From Planctomycetota bacterium (GTDB lineage: Bacteria; Planctomycetota; Planctomycetia; Planctomycetales; Planctomycetaceae): 64,000 nucleotides of DNA. The notes under the pieces were generated by a model. That model saw only the letters and a list, made by a program, of their open reading frames with translations, searched no databases and was not told where the DNA came from. A program made the position numbers and the translations under genes. Below, in pieces: positions 47,002-57,538 of this stretch; position 1 is the first letter of the stretch, and each line of letters opens with the position of its first letter. The stretch covers positions 1 to 64,000 of the forward strand of contig VGZH01000012.1 of NCBI GenBank assembly GCA_016872645.1, written 5' to 3'.

Positions 47002-48762
47002 ATGCTCTGTCGGGTGTTGTGGTTGTTGTGCATCGTCAGTTGGAGTTGGCCCTTGAATGGCGCGGAGCGCAACATCGCAGAGCGCTTGCAACGAGAGATG
47101 TGGATTAAGGAATCACGCCTGGTCCGGTCAGCGATCGGGGTCACACGGCCTGAGACGCCGATTCCGTGCTGGATCGACACGGCAGAACTCGCTGAGAAGC
47201 CGGATCGTTATCATGTCTGGCTGATCGGAGGGCTCGACGGCACGGACCAGAGCGTCGATCACACAATCGCAGTGTTGCGCTGGTTTCACACCTCGGAAGA
47301 AGCGACGAGTCTGCGTGCGACGATGGCGATGTCGGCCGTCTTGATCGCAAATCCCGATGGCTGGGCGAATCAACTTGGCGGCAAAAATCTTTCCGGTGGC
47401 GACTTGTTGCGCGGGTATCCGCCGCCAGTCGATGGATATCAGAGTCAGGAAGTTCCCGAGGCGCAGTACTTGTGGCGCTGGCTCGGAACACAAGCTCCAG
47501 ATGTCATCTTCGATGTGCGACACCACTCCGATCCGAAGCGGGCTGGAATTCAAGATGGCTCGGATGCGGACGATGACCTCACTTCTCAACTCGCCCGGCA
47601 GTCGGTCGCGGGAATGGGAAAGCTCGTCGCCGTGCGCTGGAACATCGACAAGCCTGGCATCCAGTCGGATAACCTCCTGCCGCAACACTTGAAGAAGCTA
47701 GCCAGCACAGGCAAGTCCATCGACGTCCACAGCGAGGCGCGTCAGGAAAGGCTGCGGCGAATTCGCCGTTCGCCGATCGAAGTCGCGGAGCAACTCGCCC
47801 AACGATACGGGCACTCTTTGAAGACAGTGCAGTACATCCCGGCCGTTGCGGTGATCGGCCGCATTCGGCTGAGCGAACTGACGAACGATCCGTCGCCTCA
47901 GCAAGACGCGGAACGAATCGTCGAGCCGTATCTGTCTGGGAAGCAAAAGGCGATCAGCGACAATCCGAGCGGCAGCGACTTTGCCGGGCATCTCGTCTTT
48001 GGTGAGTTGGCTCTGCGAATCAAGGACGAGCCGACGAAAGCCAAGCTGATCTCGCTCGCGAAAGCTGCCGCCGATTTCGGATTCGATGCCGACGGTCAGC
48101 CGCGTAAAGCCATGCCATCGCACGTCGAGATGTCGGATGCCGTCTTCATGTCCTGCCCGATCCTTGCTCAAGTCGGTCGGCTGACCAGCGACGTGAAGTA
48201 CCACGACATGGCCGTGCGACATCTCGCGTTCATGCGGAAGCTGTGTGCTCGTCCGGACGGGCTGTACCGCAACTCGCCGCTCAACGACGCCGCATGGGGA
48301 CGCGGCAACGGCTTCCCGGCCCTCGGCCTCGCGCTGACGCTGACCGATCTGCCGGCCGAACATCCTGGCCGAGCCGAAGTCCTCCGCGCGTTTCAGCAAC
48401 ACCTTGCCGCACTGCGAACTCACCAAGACCCGACCGGCATGTGGCATCAAGTTATCGACGTCGAGGGAAGTTATCGCGAGCTGACCGCAACCTGCATGAT
48501 CACGTTCGCAATGCTGCGAGGCATGAAGCACGGCTGGCTCGACCGAGCGACTTACGAACCGAGCATCCGCCAATCCTGGCCCGCGATTCTGGCTCGCATC
48601 GCGGCAGACGGTTCGCTGATTGACGTTTGTGAAGGGACTGGCAAGCAAACCAGTCTGCGAGCGTATCTCGACCGCAAGGCGATCCTCGGCCCCGACGACC
48701 GCGGAGGCGCGATGGCATTGCTCGTCGCGACCGAGATGGCGGAATTCATGTCCGCCAGGTGA
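47002..48762 (+). CDS. Secreted protein: M14-carboxypeptidase-like N-terminus plus GH88/GH105-like C-terminus
   Basis: VLIANPDGWANQLGGKN...PDVIFDVRHHSDP; RPDGLYRNSPLNDAAWGRGNGFPALGLALTLTDLP ... DPTGMWHQVIDVEGSYRELTATCMITFAMLRG. Confidence 0.6.
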   Translation: MLCRVLWLLCIVSWSWPLNGAERNIAERLQREMWIKESRLVRSAIGVTRPETPIPCWIDTAELAEKPDRYHVWLIGGLDGTDQSVDHTIAVLRWFHTSEEATSLRATMAMSAVLIANPDGWANQLGGKNLSGGDLLRGYPPPVDGYQSQEVPEAQYLWRWLGTQAPDVIFDVRHHSDPKRAGIQDGSDADDDLTSQLARQSVAGMGKLVAVRWNIDKPGIQSDNLLPQHLKKLASTGKSIDVHSEARQERLRRIRRSPIEVAEQLAQRYGHSLKTVQYIPAVAVIGRIRLSELTNDPSPQQDAERIVEPYLSGKQKAISDNPSGSDFAGHLVFGELALRIKDEPTKAKLISLAKAAADFGFDADGQPRKAMPSHVEMSDAVFMSCPILAQVGRLTSDVKYHDMAVRHLAFMRKLCARPDGLYRNSPLNDAAWGRGNGFPALGLALTLTDLPAEHPGRAEVLRAFQQHLAALRTHQDPTGMWHQVIDVEGSYRELTATCMITFAMLRGMKHGWLDRATYEPSIRQSWPAILARIAADGSLIDVCEGTGKQTSLRAYLDRKAILGPDDRGGAMALLVATEMAEFMSAR

Positions 48763-48861
48763 CGAGACTTGACCACAACGACGCGCCAGCGACTATTCGA
48801 CCGGCGATCAATCATGCACTCGCTGACGCATCGTGCCGGTTTCCCAATCAGCCCGAAGGCT

Positions 48862-51366
48862 TCAACGCACCAGCAAGAAGTCGCGACTGTTGAGCAAACT
48901 CCACATCAAGTCTTGAGCCGCGTCGGTGCGTTGTTGGTCGCCGTAACTGGCGAAGTGCTTCTTGGCGACTTCGACTTCTTTCACGGTCGGTCGTCGTGAG
49001 AGCGACCAGAGATAGAGGTCTTCGATCAATTGATCTTCAGTCGGTGCGGGGTTCTGTCGCAGCAGTTGAGCGACTCGTCCATTAGCGTCGGTGACTCGGC
49101 GAAGGATTGACTGGCCGTTGATCAGGTGCAGCGCCTGAAGCATGTTGCTGTCGCCGTCCCGCTCGCATTCGCAGGCTTCGGCTCGTTGAGGTTTTCCGAA
49201 GAGGTTCAGGAACTCGCTGGTGATTTCGGCGTCAGGAAGCTGTGCGGCGGAGAATCCCGCCGGTGCGCCGCCGAAGTTTTCTCGCACGCCCGTCGCTTGT
49301 ACGAGCGAATCGAGCAGCGATTCGGCGGAAATGCGGCGCGGGATCGCGTGCGAGAAATTCTGCGTATCGTGCCGATTGCTGTCGTTGGCGATGCTGCTCC
49401 GCTGGTACGTCTGCGACGTGACGATCGTCCGCATCAAATGGCGGACGTCAAATTTGTGTGCGAGGAAATCCTTCGTCAGCGCGTCGAGCAGTTCGGGGTT
49501 GATTGGCGGGTTCGTCGTCCGCAGGTCATCGACCGGATCGATGATGCCGCGTGAGAAGAAGTAGCTCCAGAAACGATTCGCGAGACTGCGCGCGAACATC
49601 GGGTTGTCGGGAGCGGTCAGCCAAGTCGCGAATGGAACTCGGCGATCGGTCCCGATCGAGACGGGCGGTTGAATCCCGCCGAGGAATCGTGGCGGCTGTG
49701 CTTGTCCCGATCGCGGATTCGTCGCGAAGCCAGCCGCAAGTTGCAGGCTCACCGCGCGAGCGTTCGGAACGCCGACCATTCGCGGATCGTTCTTCGCCGT
49801 CACTTGATTAAAAAAGCTGGCGAGGCCGTAGTAGTCCTCTTGCGTCCAATTCTCCAGCGGATGCGTGTGGCAGCGAGCACACAACATGCGGACGCCGCAG
49901 AAGACTTCGGCGACTCGTTCGAGCGTGTCGTTCGTGTCCTTGCTGACCGCGAAGTACGCCGCCGCCGGGTTGTCGGCCGCTCCCCCCTTGCTGGTCAGCA
50001 ACAGCCGAGTCATTTCGTCCAGCGGCATGTTCGCTGCGACCGCGCTCCGTATCCATTCGCGGAACCCGTACATCGCCGGTTCGCTCAGTCGCACGCGCGA
50101 GTTCTGTAACAAGTCTCCCCATTTCAGCGACCAATGATCGACAAACTCCGGCCGCGCAAAGAGCGAATCGACCTTCTTCGTCCGCTTGGCGGGATCCGCG
50201 TCGGCGAGAAACGCTCGCACTTCCTCCGCTGCCGGCTGCAACCCGATCAAGTCGATCGACACGCGCCGCAAGAACTCTTCGTCGCTGGATAACTCCGACG
50301 GCTTAATTTTCAAATCGTTGAGCTTCGCCACGACATGCTGGTCGATGAAGTGCTCGGTCGGAATCGGCGACGGCTGAAAGTCCGACTTGCGATTCAGCAC
50401 GATCAGCCGTGCCGCCGCGAACTTCCGTTCGTACCGCGCGACGACGGCCGACTCACCGACATCGCGAGCGGTCACCAGCCCCACCTCATCAACGTCAGCG
50501 ACCCCTTCGGTGTTGACGTTGAAGATCGCCAGCTTCGTGACATCGCGGGTCGTCCCGTCCGTGTAATGTGCAATGAGCTGCAACCGATGCTTCATCCCCG
50601 GTTCAACGACAAATCGTTCCGGGAAGACGCGGACGAATTCGACCTCGGCCTTGTCCTCGAAGTCCGACCTCGCCCCTTGCTCGATCCACGTCTGCAGAAT
50701 CTTGTGCGACAGCGAACCCTTCGCCAGCCGAATCCCACCCCGATGTGGCACCTCGCCGATCGGCTTGGTGATCAACAAACTTTCGCTCGGCTTGACGAGA
50801 CTGATCCGCCGCCCGAACTGATCACCGAACACCGCTTGGTAGTCCTGTGTTGCTTCACCGCCGCGCAGCGACAGCTTGAACCCGTTCTTGCCGAGCGAGT
50901 ATCCGTGACACGCTCCCATGTTGCAGCCACCCTTCGACAGCACCGGCATCACCTCATGCCGAAAACTGTAAGGCCGCTCGGCCGGAGGCAACTCCACCGC
51001 CACCGGCACATTCACCGTCTGCCCCGCCGCCTGCACCACAATCTGCGTCTGCCCCGACTTCAACGGCTTCACCCAACCGTTCTCGATCGTGGCGATACTC
51101 GGGTCGCTGCTGGTCAACGTCGCCTGAGCCGACAAATCGACCGCGATGCCATCGGCAGTCTTACCGCTGACGATCAGCGAATGCTCATAGCGGTGATGAA
51201 TCAACTTCAACGCCGACGGTGCGACCTGAATGTTGCCGGAGACACTGATTGACTGCGGCGGTTCGCCTTTGATTGAGGAAGCGAACAAGGCACACAAAGA
51301 CAGACTGGCAAAAAAATGGGGGGCAAAAAAATCTGGAGAATACCGCGTGGTTATCTTGCGCTTCAT
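48862..51366 (-). CDS. DUF1549/DUF1553 protein with N-terminal Ig-like domain
   Basis: VMPVLSKGGCNMGACHGYSLGKNGFKLSLRGGE, DEEFLRRVSIDLIGLQPAAEEVRAFLADADPAKR, MLCARCHTHPLENWTQEDYYGLASFF. Confidence 0.9.
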   Translation of the reverse strand: MKRKITTRYSPDFFAPHFFASLSLCALFASSIKGEPPQSISVSGNIQVAPSALKLIHHRYEHSLIVSGKTADGIAVDLSAQATLTSSDPSIATIENGWVKPLKSGQTQIVVQAAGQTVNVPVAVELPPAERPYSFRHEVMPVLSKGGCNMGACHGYSLGKNGFKLSLRGGEATQDYQAVFGDQFGRRISLVKPSESLLITKPIGEVPHRGGIRLAKGSLSHKILQTWIEQGARSDFEDKAEVEFVRVFPERFVVEPGMKHRLQLIAHYTDGTTRDVTKLAIFNVNTEGVADVDEVGLVTARDVGESAVVARYERKFAAARLIVLNRKSDFQPSPIPTEHFIDQHVVAKLNDLKIKPSELSSDEEFLRRVSIDLIGLQPAAEEVRAFLADADPAKRTKKVDSLFARPEFVDHWSLKWGDLLQNSRVRLSEPAMYGFREWIRSAVAANMPLDEMTRLLLTSKGGAADNPAAAYFAVSKDTNDTLERVAEVFCGVRMLCARCHTHPLENWTQEDYYGLASFFNQVTAKNDPRMVGVPNARAVSLQLAAGFATNPRSGQAQPPRFLGGIQPPVSIGTDRRVPFATWLTAPDNPMFARSLANRFWSYFFSRGIIDPVDDLRTTNPPINPELLDALTKDFLAHKFDVRHLMRTIVTSQTYQRSSIANDSNRHDTQNFSHAIPRRISAESLLDSLVQATGVRENFGGAPAGFSAAQLPDAEITSEFLNLFGKPQRAEACECERDGDSNMLQALHLINGQSILRRVTDANGRVAQLLRQNPAPTEDQLIEDLYLWSLSRRPTVKEVEVAKKHFASYGDQQRTDAAQDLMWSLLNSRDFLLVR

Positions 51367-51408
51367 ATTTCTACTCCAAATCTTTTTGCCAACTCGCCCC
51401 TTTGAATC

Positions 51409-53934
51409 CTAATTCGCCGCAGCCGGTGCAACCAACTTCACAATCAATTCGGTCTCCGTCCGAATCGGCTGGTTACCAGTGAGCGGATCGGGTGGGCCGG
51501 TGGCGATCAGTTTAATCCCTTTGAGCTCTCCGGCTGCGAAGTTGGCGGGAAAGCGGAGTTCGAGGGCGAAGTCGGTTTGATCGGCTTTCACGGCGGCGTT
51601 GGTGATGGCGACTCCACCGGGCTGGCCGGTGAGCGTCAGGTTCGCGTCCCCTTTGAAGTTCGCGAGCCGTTCGATCTTGCCGGTCACCTTCACGACGGCA
51701 CCGGTCTTTGGATCAATCGTTTGCTCGATCGTGGTGGAACCTGTCAGCTTCACGGCGAGCGGATTGAGTACCGGCAAGCGACGCACCGTCGAGTACGCGG
51801 TTCGCAAGACCGAGTTGCGTTCGGGATTGAGCAGTTCGGCTTTGATGGCGACGTCGCAGGAACTCTCAGGCAAGACCGACGGCACGACGAGCGACAGTTG
51901 GCTCTGGGAATTGGCTTTCGCTTCGGCGTCGCGGACTGCGGCTTCGGCGGCGGTCTTCTTCGTAGTGAGATCGGCGACCTTCGCGTCGGCTGCAACTTTG
52001 GCGTCGCCTTGAGCCGCCGCAGCTTGCTTGGTCGCTTCAGCGAGTTGTGTATTGATCGCGTTCAGCGAGTCGATCGCTGCTTTGACCGGGGGATCGACAG
52101 GGACTTCCACAACTTGCTCCGGTCGCACCGCCAGGATGAGGTTCGGTTGATTGTTGACTCGTGGTTCAAGCTGCGAGGTCACGAACGTCAGCCGTATCGG
52201 GCCGAGCATTCCGCTGGGCCGCACGAACTTCAGAGGGATCGCAGTCTTGCTCATCTGGACCAGTTGCGACATCGGCTGTGCGTCGGCCCAGGCGACTTGA
52301 AACGGCACCGGTTGTTTCGGAGCGGCCGCGATGCCGAACGATTCGCGCAACCACACGGGCGAGCGGTCATCGGCCGGTGCTTCGGTGCGGGCTCGCGCGG
52401 CGATCGCTCCGTCGGGCGATTTCGCGGTGAGCGAAGTCACTGCTTGTGCGATCGCGTCGCCGGTTCCGGTCAGCGTCAGCAATGTCCCGCTGGCTCCGGC
52501 GGAGATGTCGGTCCCCGTTGCAGTGATTCCAGTCGGCAGTTGGCCAAGGCTCAGTTGCAGCGGGCCGTCGTAGCCTTTGCGAGTCACATTCACTTCAAGC
52601 ACTTGCGAGTCACCGCTGGCGATGTTGGCAACATCGGCCTTCGCCGAGACGCTGATCTCCGGCGGCGATTTGTCGCTCGGCATGACGACCAGCCGATAGA
52701 TCGCTTGCTCGTTGGCGATGTCCAGCGAATCGCGCAACGCGAGGATGATCGTGTCGATGTTCGCCGGGACGGTGAACTCCAATCGCGGATCGGTCGAATT
52801 CGGCCCGTCGTCGTTCGTTGCGAGCACTCCGCCGTCCTTGTTGCGAACTTCCAGCACCGCGTCGATGCGAGAACCAATCCGTTCGGCGAAGAGGTCGAAG
52901 GTCAACTTTATTCCCGGTGTGACAATGAAGCGGTACTGATCGAGTTGACCCGGTGCATCGAACCGGCCGTTGATCGCGACCGGGATCGTCGACACAGCCG
53001 GTTCACCGGTGCTGCTGGCTTGATTGGCAACAGGTGATCCGCCCGCCGCCACGATCGCTTCCACCAACTCCGGCAATGGCGACAACAAGACGCTCGGCGG
53101 AGCACCACTGGACGCTTGCGGATTCGGCAGCAACAGCGGGATCACATCGCTGTCGCCGATCGCCTTGAACGACAACTTGGCTCCAGGCGTGGAACCCAAC
53201 AAATCGATCGCGACTTCTTGTCCGCGAGTCACCGCCGCCGGAAACGCCAAGTCAGCGAATTGCCATTGGCCAATCTTAAGCCGAAAGAAACTGACTCCCG
53301 GCGGAGCGTATTGCAGGTCGTGAAGCTCGACCGTGTATTCCCCATCGCGCGGCAGCTTCGCGCTGAGCCGGCAATCTCCCGCCAACGTCCGTGACGGCAT
53401 CGCCCAGGCCACCTGAGTTCGTTGAGCATCGAACAAATGCACGACCGGCCGCAGCTTGCTGCCGAGTCGCTTGGCTTCGATCTCGATCAACACATCGTCA
53501 CCTGCTTTGCCGGTGAACGATGTCTTGGAACTCCCGCTGCCGGGAACCGAACCATGCAGGCTGACCGGCAGCACGGCGACCGTTTGCGAGATCGGCAACT
53601 GCGGCATTCGGTCGAGTGCGACTACGACGCTGTTCGAGACACCTTCGTTCGTTGCCAGTCGCAGTTGTGCAAGTCCGGGAATTGTTTCGTTGGATAACGT
53701 CGCCGTCAGCACGATTCGATTCGCGTTGCTCTGCTTGTCATCAAGCGTCACGGCCACGGCGTTCGCACCAAGCAACAACTTCGGAGCCGGCAGCAAGTCG
53801 ACTCCATCAATCGTCACGACCGTCGGCTGCCCGATCTGCAACCCGCGCACGTTGACGCTGCGAATTTCCGGTGGGCGAGCGAACGCCGTCGAAGTGATGA
53901 GCGCAATGATCAGGAACGTGACGAGGCGAGGCAT
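51409..53934 (-). CDS. Large secreted protein with PPC-like (bacterial pre-peptidase C-terminal) domains
   Basis: Repeated beta-rich segments (GRFDAPGQLDQYRFIVTPGIKLTFDLFAERIGSRIDAVLEVRNKDGGVLATNDDGPNSTDPRLEFTVP). Start chosen at MPRLVTFLIIALITSTAFA. Confidence 0.75.
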   Translation of the reverse strand: MPRLVTFLIIALITSTAFARPPEIRSVNVRGLQIGQPTVVTIDGVDLLPAPKLLLGANAVAVTLDDKQSNANRIVLTATLSNETIPGLAQLRLATNEGVSNSVVVALDRMPQLPISQTVAVLPVSLHGSVPGSGSSKTSFTGKAGDDVLIEIEAKRLGSKLRPVVHLFDAQRTQVAWAMPSRTLAGDCRLSAKLPRDGEYTVELHDLQYAPPGVSFFRLKIGQWQFADLAFPAAVTRGQEVAIDLLGSTPGAKLSFKAIGDSDVIPLLLPNPQASSGAPPSVLLSPLPELVEAIVAAGGSPVANQASSTGEPAVSTIPVAINGRFDAPGQLDQYRFIVTPGIKLTFDLFAERIGSRIDAVLEVRNKDGGVLATNDDGPNSTDPRLEFTVPANIDTIILALRDSLDIANEQAIYRLVVMPSDKSPPEISVSAKADVANIASGDSQVLEVNVTRKGYDGPLQLSLGQLPTGITATGTDISAGASGTLLTLTGTGDAIAQAVTSLTAKSPDGAIAARARTEAPADDRSPVWLRESFGIAAAPKQPVPFQVAWADAQPMSQLVQMSKTAIPLKFVRPSGMLGPIRLTFVTSQLEPRVNNQPNLILAVRPEQVVEVPVDPPVKAAIDSLNAINTQLAEATKQAAAAQGDAKVAADAKVADLTTKKTAAEAAVRDAEAKANSQSQLSLVVPSVLPESSCDVAIKAELLNPERNSVLRTAYSTVRRLPVLNPLAVKLTGSTTIEQTIDPKTGAVVKVTGKIERLANFKGDANLTLTGQPGGVAITNAAVKADQTDFALELRFPANFAAGELKGIKLIATGPPDPLTGNQPIRTETELIVKLVAPAAAN

Positions 53935-53940
53935 GACGAC

Positions 53941-54098
53941 CTTTGGAGTGCGGCGATGTATCGCCGCTTTCACTTTCGGCGAAGCCGCTTTGTTTTCGCG
54001 GAAAAATGCCGAATGAATTTGGGTGAGGCTTATTGGCGGGAAAATGGAAAGCGGCTCCGTCGCGATCCAAAGCGGCGATGCATCGCCGCACTCCAAAA
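53941..54098. repeat. Palindromic repeat family A, copy 4
   Basis: CTTTGGAGTGCGGCGATGTATCGCCGCTTT ... AAAGCGGCGATGCATCGCCGCACTCCAAA. Confidence 0.75.
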
Positions 54099-55484
54099 TT
54101 ATCCAAACAACTGCTGAATCGGTTCCGCTTCGACCAATCGAATTGGGCGGTTGCCGGGGCCGGGCATCATGGTGGTTTCCAGGTCGATGCCCATCGCGTG
54201 GTAGATCGAGGCGAGGATTTGCGGCGGTTCGATTGGGTTATTTTGCGGGCGGGCTCCTTGTTTGTCGGAGGAGCCGATGACTTGGCCCCCTTTGATGTTT
54301 GCGCCGGCCATGAAATTGGTCCAGACGCCGGGGTGGTGGTCTCGGCCGCCGCGAGGGTTCAGAGACGGCGTTCGACCAAACTCACTCAGAACACAAACCG
54401 CGGTGTCATTCAACAAGCCGCGGTAAGAAAGATCTTCGATTAGCGCCGTGAAGGCCCAGTCGAATTGCGGGCAGAGGAGGCGTTCGTAGTCGGCGTAGGT
54501 ATTGTTCAAGCCGCCGCCGTCGGCGTGCATGTCCCAGCAGGAGATGCCGAAGACGGTGTCGAAGTGGTTGATGGTGACGTAGCGGCAGCCGCGTTCGATC
54601 AGCCGCCGAGCCATCAGGCAGCTTTGGCCCAGCGAGTTCTGGCCGTAGCGGTCGCGGAGCTTCGGCGTCTCTTGCGTGAGGTCGAAGGCTTGCTTGGCTT
54701 CGGGCGAGGTCAGCAGGTTGAAGGCTCGCGCGTAGGCCGTGTCGCGGCCCACCTCCGGGTTGGTTTCGGCTTTGCGTTGCACCTCGTCGATCTGCGAGAG
54801 GAGTTGCTTGCGAGCGTTCAGCCGGAACTCGGTCTGCCCGGCGGGAGGTTGCAGGTCCGAGACCTTGAAGTCCGAGCGAGCCGGATCGGAGCCGAGGAAG
54901 AACGGCTCGTGCCCGCTGCCGAGATACGCGGCCGTCTGCCCGTGGAGCGGCCCGGCTCCGGTGTTGCCGATCTTGTACGGCAGGATGACCGACGCTGGCA
55001 GCGTGCCGCGATTGCCGAAGACTCGCGAGATCACCGAGCCGCTGTACGGCTTCATGCTGTCCGGGTTGAAGTCGTGCCCGGTCATCATCCACCGCTGGCC
55101 ATTCTCGTGAGTCGCTCCCGTCTTGTGATGCAGACTGCGAATCAACGCGACCTTGTCCATCATCCGAGCCATCAACGGAAAGTGCTCGCAAATTTGAATG
55201 CCGGAGACGTTCGTGTCGATCGGCCTGAACTTCCCCCGAATCTCCGCCGGAGCCTCCGGCTTCATGTCCCACGTATCCAATTGCCCCGGCGATCCGACTA
55301 AGAAAATCGTGATGCAGTTGCGAATCTTCTGCTGAGCCTGATCGACCGCCCCACTCGCCTCAAGCGACATCCAACTCGGCAGCGACAAGCCAACGAGTCC
55401 CGCCGACCCAGCCTGCAAGAAACTGCGCCGAGTCGATCCGTGACCATCACAGAGCGAAACTTTTTCATTGCCGATACCAAGCAT
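54099..55484 (-). CDS. DUF1501 domain-containing protein
   Basis: STRRSFLQAGSAGLVGLSLPSWMSL ... IFLVGSPGQLDTWDMKPEAPAEIRGKFRPI ... SEFGRTPSLNPRGGRDHHPGVWTNFMAGANIKGGQVIGSSDK. Confidence 0.92.
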   Translation of the reverse strand: MLGIGNEKVSLCDGHGSTRRSFLQAGSAGLVGLSLPSWMSLEASGAVDQAQQKIRNCITIFLVGSPGQLDTWDMKPEAPAEIRGKFRPIDTNVSGIQICEHFPLMARMMDKVALIRSLHHKTGATHENGQRWMMTGHDFNPDSMKPYSGSVISRVFGNRGTLPASVILPYKIGNTGAGPLHGQTAAYLGSGHEPFFLGSDPARSDFKVSDLQPPAGQTEFRLNARKQLLSQIDEVQRKAETNPEVGRDTAYARAFNLLTSPEAKQAFDLTQETPKLRDRYGQNSLGQSCLMARRLIERGCRYVTINHFDTVFGISCWDMHADGGGLNNTYADYERLLCPQFDWAFTALIEDLSYRGLLNDTAVCVLSEFGRTPSLNPRGGRDHHPGVWTNFMAGANIKGGQVIGSSDKQGARPQNNPIEPPQILASIYHAMGIDLETTMMPGPGNRPIRLVEAEPIQQLFG

Positions 55485-55737
55485 GGCGGTCTCCTGATCC
55501 CGTAGTCGTTGTGACAGGTGGGTTTGTCTGGCTATTTCGTTTGTTGGATTACGTCGATCTTTCTTCCATTCAGGCTGCAAGAGTGACAGCTTGCCATCGT
55601 CTTGTTCTTTCGAATCGATTCAACGCTGCAACGGACGCATCGCTTATCGACGGAAGCGGAGTAAGGTCAGCCACCGCCGGCTATTCGTGAATCACGTCAC
55701 ATCATCGGCAGGCAGGAGCCTGCCCTACTCAAATTTG

Positions 55738-56047
55738 TTACCCGACTGTGTAGGCCACTTTGTTCGAGACCTCGACGAACTTGCTCTGCGTGAAGTTGCC
55801 ATCTTTGTCTTTGGCATAGCCGTCGTACTTAAACATCTGCAGAACAACTTCGTATTGGCCGGGAGTCGTGTCGGGGTGCTCGTACGAGGCGTCCGAGCGG
55901 GCGGGGACTTGAGCCACCACTTGCCCGTTGCGACGGACCTCCCACACCAACTGCGATCCCCAATCGTTCGTGACGTCGCCGCGCGTCAGCTTGCGGCCTG
56001 CGAGTTGGATCTCGGCTTTCGGAGTTCCTTCAAACTTCTGGTCCATG
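55738..56047 (-). CDS. Small hypothetical protein
   Basis: Compact ORF from MDQKFEGTPKAEIQLAGRKL with Ig-like beta pattern (TTPGQYEVVLQMFKYDG). Confidence 0.5.
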
Positions 56048-56199
56048 TCTGCCTCCCGAAGAGTGGCGATTGACTCGACATTTCGTTTCACCGCGACTTC
56101 CGCGGAGCGCGGGCCAGACGCGCTCCTCGGAAGTTGGGGTGAACGACAACATATCAAAGTCAACTGGTGTGACCAAGCAGGAATCCGCATGCTCCTGCC

Positions 56200-56300
56200 C
56201 GGCCGATGGCTGTAGGCCGAAATCCGATGGCCGTGAACTTTTTTACTTCGTCGCGACGAAATAGGAACTTTGGCTTTCGGCTCACGGCGATCGGCCGAGC
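56200..56300. repeat. Heptad repeat hairpin
   Basis: GATGGCT GTAGGCC GAAATCC GATGGCC GTGAACT ... TTCGTCGCGACGAA ... GGCTTTC GGCTCAC GGCGATC GGCCGAG. Confidence 0.75.
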
Positions 56301-56346
56301 GTTCGCGTTGGCTGTCATCGATGTGGCGGCGTGATATGCTCGGTTC

Positions 56347-57426
56347 ATGTCATTCATCCGACCTGATATCGACCGCATTGATGGCTACGTTCCGGGCGAG
56401 CAACCGCAGGACTCCGGCTGGACGAAGCTCAACACCAACGAGAACCCGTACCCGCCGTCCCCGCGAGTCGCTGAGGCGATCACGCGCGCGGCCAACGGGC
56501 GGCTGAATGTGTATCCCGACCCGCTTGGCACGCAGGTTCGTAAGCAAATCGCCGAGCTGTTCCACGTCGATCCCGACTGGGTCATCCCTGCCAACGGCAG
56601 CGACGAGAACCTGACGATCATCACCCGCACGTTCTGCGACGCGACCGACCTCGTCGCGTATCCGTACCCCAGCTACATCCTCTATGAGTCGCTGGCCGAC
56701 ATACAGGGAGCCAAGCACGAACGGATTCTGCTCAACCCCGATTGGTCGTGGAATTGGCGAGTTGCCGAACCAATCATCCAACGAGCGAAGGTCTTGTTTG
56801 TTCCGAATCCGAACTCGCCGTCGGGCAATCGTTGGCCGCCGATCGACATCGTCAAACTTGTACCGCCAAACGGAGTGCTGGTGCTCGACGGAGCATACGC
56901 TGACTTCGCCGACGAACCTTCTAAAGCCGAGTTCTTGAGTCACGAACGGCTCGGCCGCCGCATCATCGTCACGCGCACGCTCAGCAAGAGTTACAGCCTC
57001 GCCGGTATCCGCTCCGGTTTCGCGATTGCGCATCCCGATTTGATTACGGCGATGCGGAAGGTCAAAGACAGCTACAACTGCGACAGCCTGACGCTTGCCG
57101 GGACGTTGGCCGCGTTGCAGGATCAGGATTGGATGCTCGCCAACGTTGCCCGCATCCAAGCAACTCGTGCCCGTTTAACGACCGCGTTGCAGCAACTTGG
57201 GTTCGAGGTCGTTCCCAGCCAGGCGAATTTCGTCTGGGCCACGCGAGCGACGAGAAACCACAAAGAGATTTACGAGAGCCTCAAGTCTCAGAAGATCCTC
57301 GTCCGCTACATGCGCTTCCCGGATGTGCCGTTCGCGCCGAACGGGCTGCTCGACGGTCTCCGAATCACCGTCGGCACGGACGCCGAAATTGATCGGTTCT
57401 TGGAAGTCCTCAAGGCGTTGGTCTAA
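56347..57426 (+). CDS. hisC: Histidinol-phosphate aminotransferase
   Basis: KLNTNENPYPPSPRVAEAI ... PNPNSPSGNRWP ... VTRTLSKSYSLAGIRSGFAIAHPDLI. Confidence 0.92.
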   Translation: MSFIRPDIDRIDGYVPGEQPQDSGWTKLNTNENPYPPSPRVAEAITRAANGRLNVYPDPLGTQVRKQIAELFHVDPDWVIPANGSDENLTIITRTFCDATDLVAYPYPSYILYESLADIQGAKHERILLNPDWSWNWRVAEPIIQRAKVLFVPNPNSPSGNRWPPIDIVKLVPPNGVLVLDGAYADFADEPSKAEFLSHERLGRRIIVTRTLSKSYSLAGIRSGFAIAHPDLITAMRKVKDSYNCDSLTLAGTLAALQDQDWMLANVARIQATRARLTTALQQLGFEVVPSQANFVWATRATRNHKEIYESLKSQKILVRYMRFPDVPFAPNGLLDGLRITVGTDAEIDRFLEVLKALV

Positions 57427-57538
57427 GCTGTCTTCCAAAGGATCTTGTTGTCATCTCTGTGCTCTCCGTGTTTCAAAACAGTTTCAACACAGAGACACAG
57501 AGGGCGCGGAGTATATCGCGACCGGTGGAGTTGGGCCG

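Noticed and set aside
51577-53037. 486-aa plus-strand ORF
   Set aside because: Arg/Asp/Gly-rich composition typical of antisense translation of the PPC protein gene; no motif
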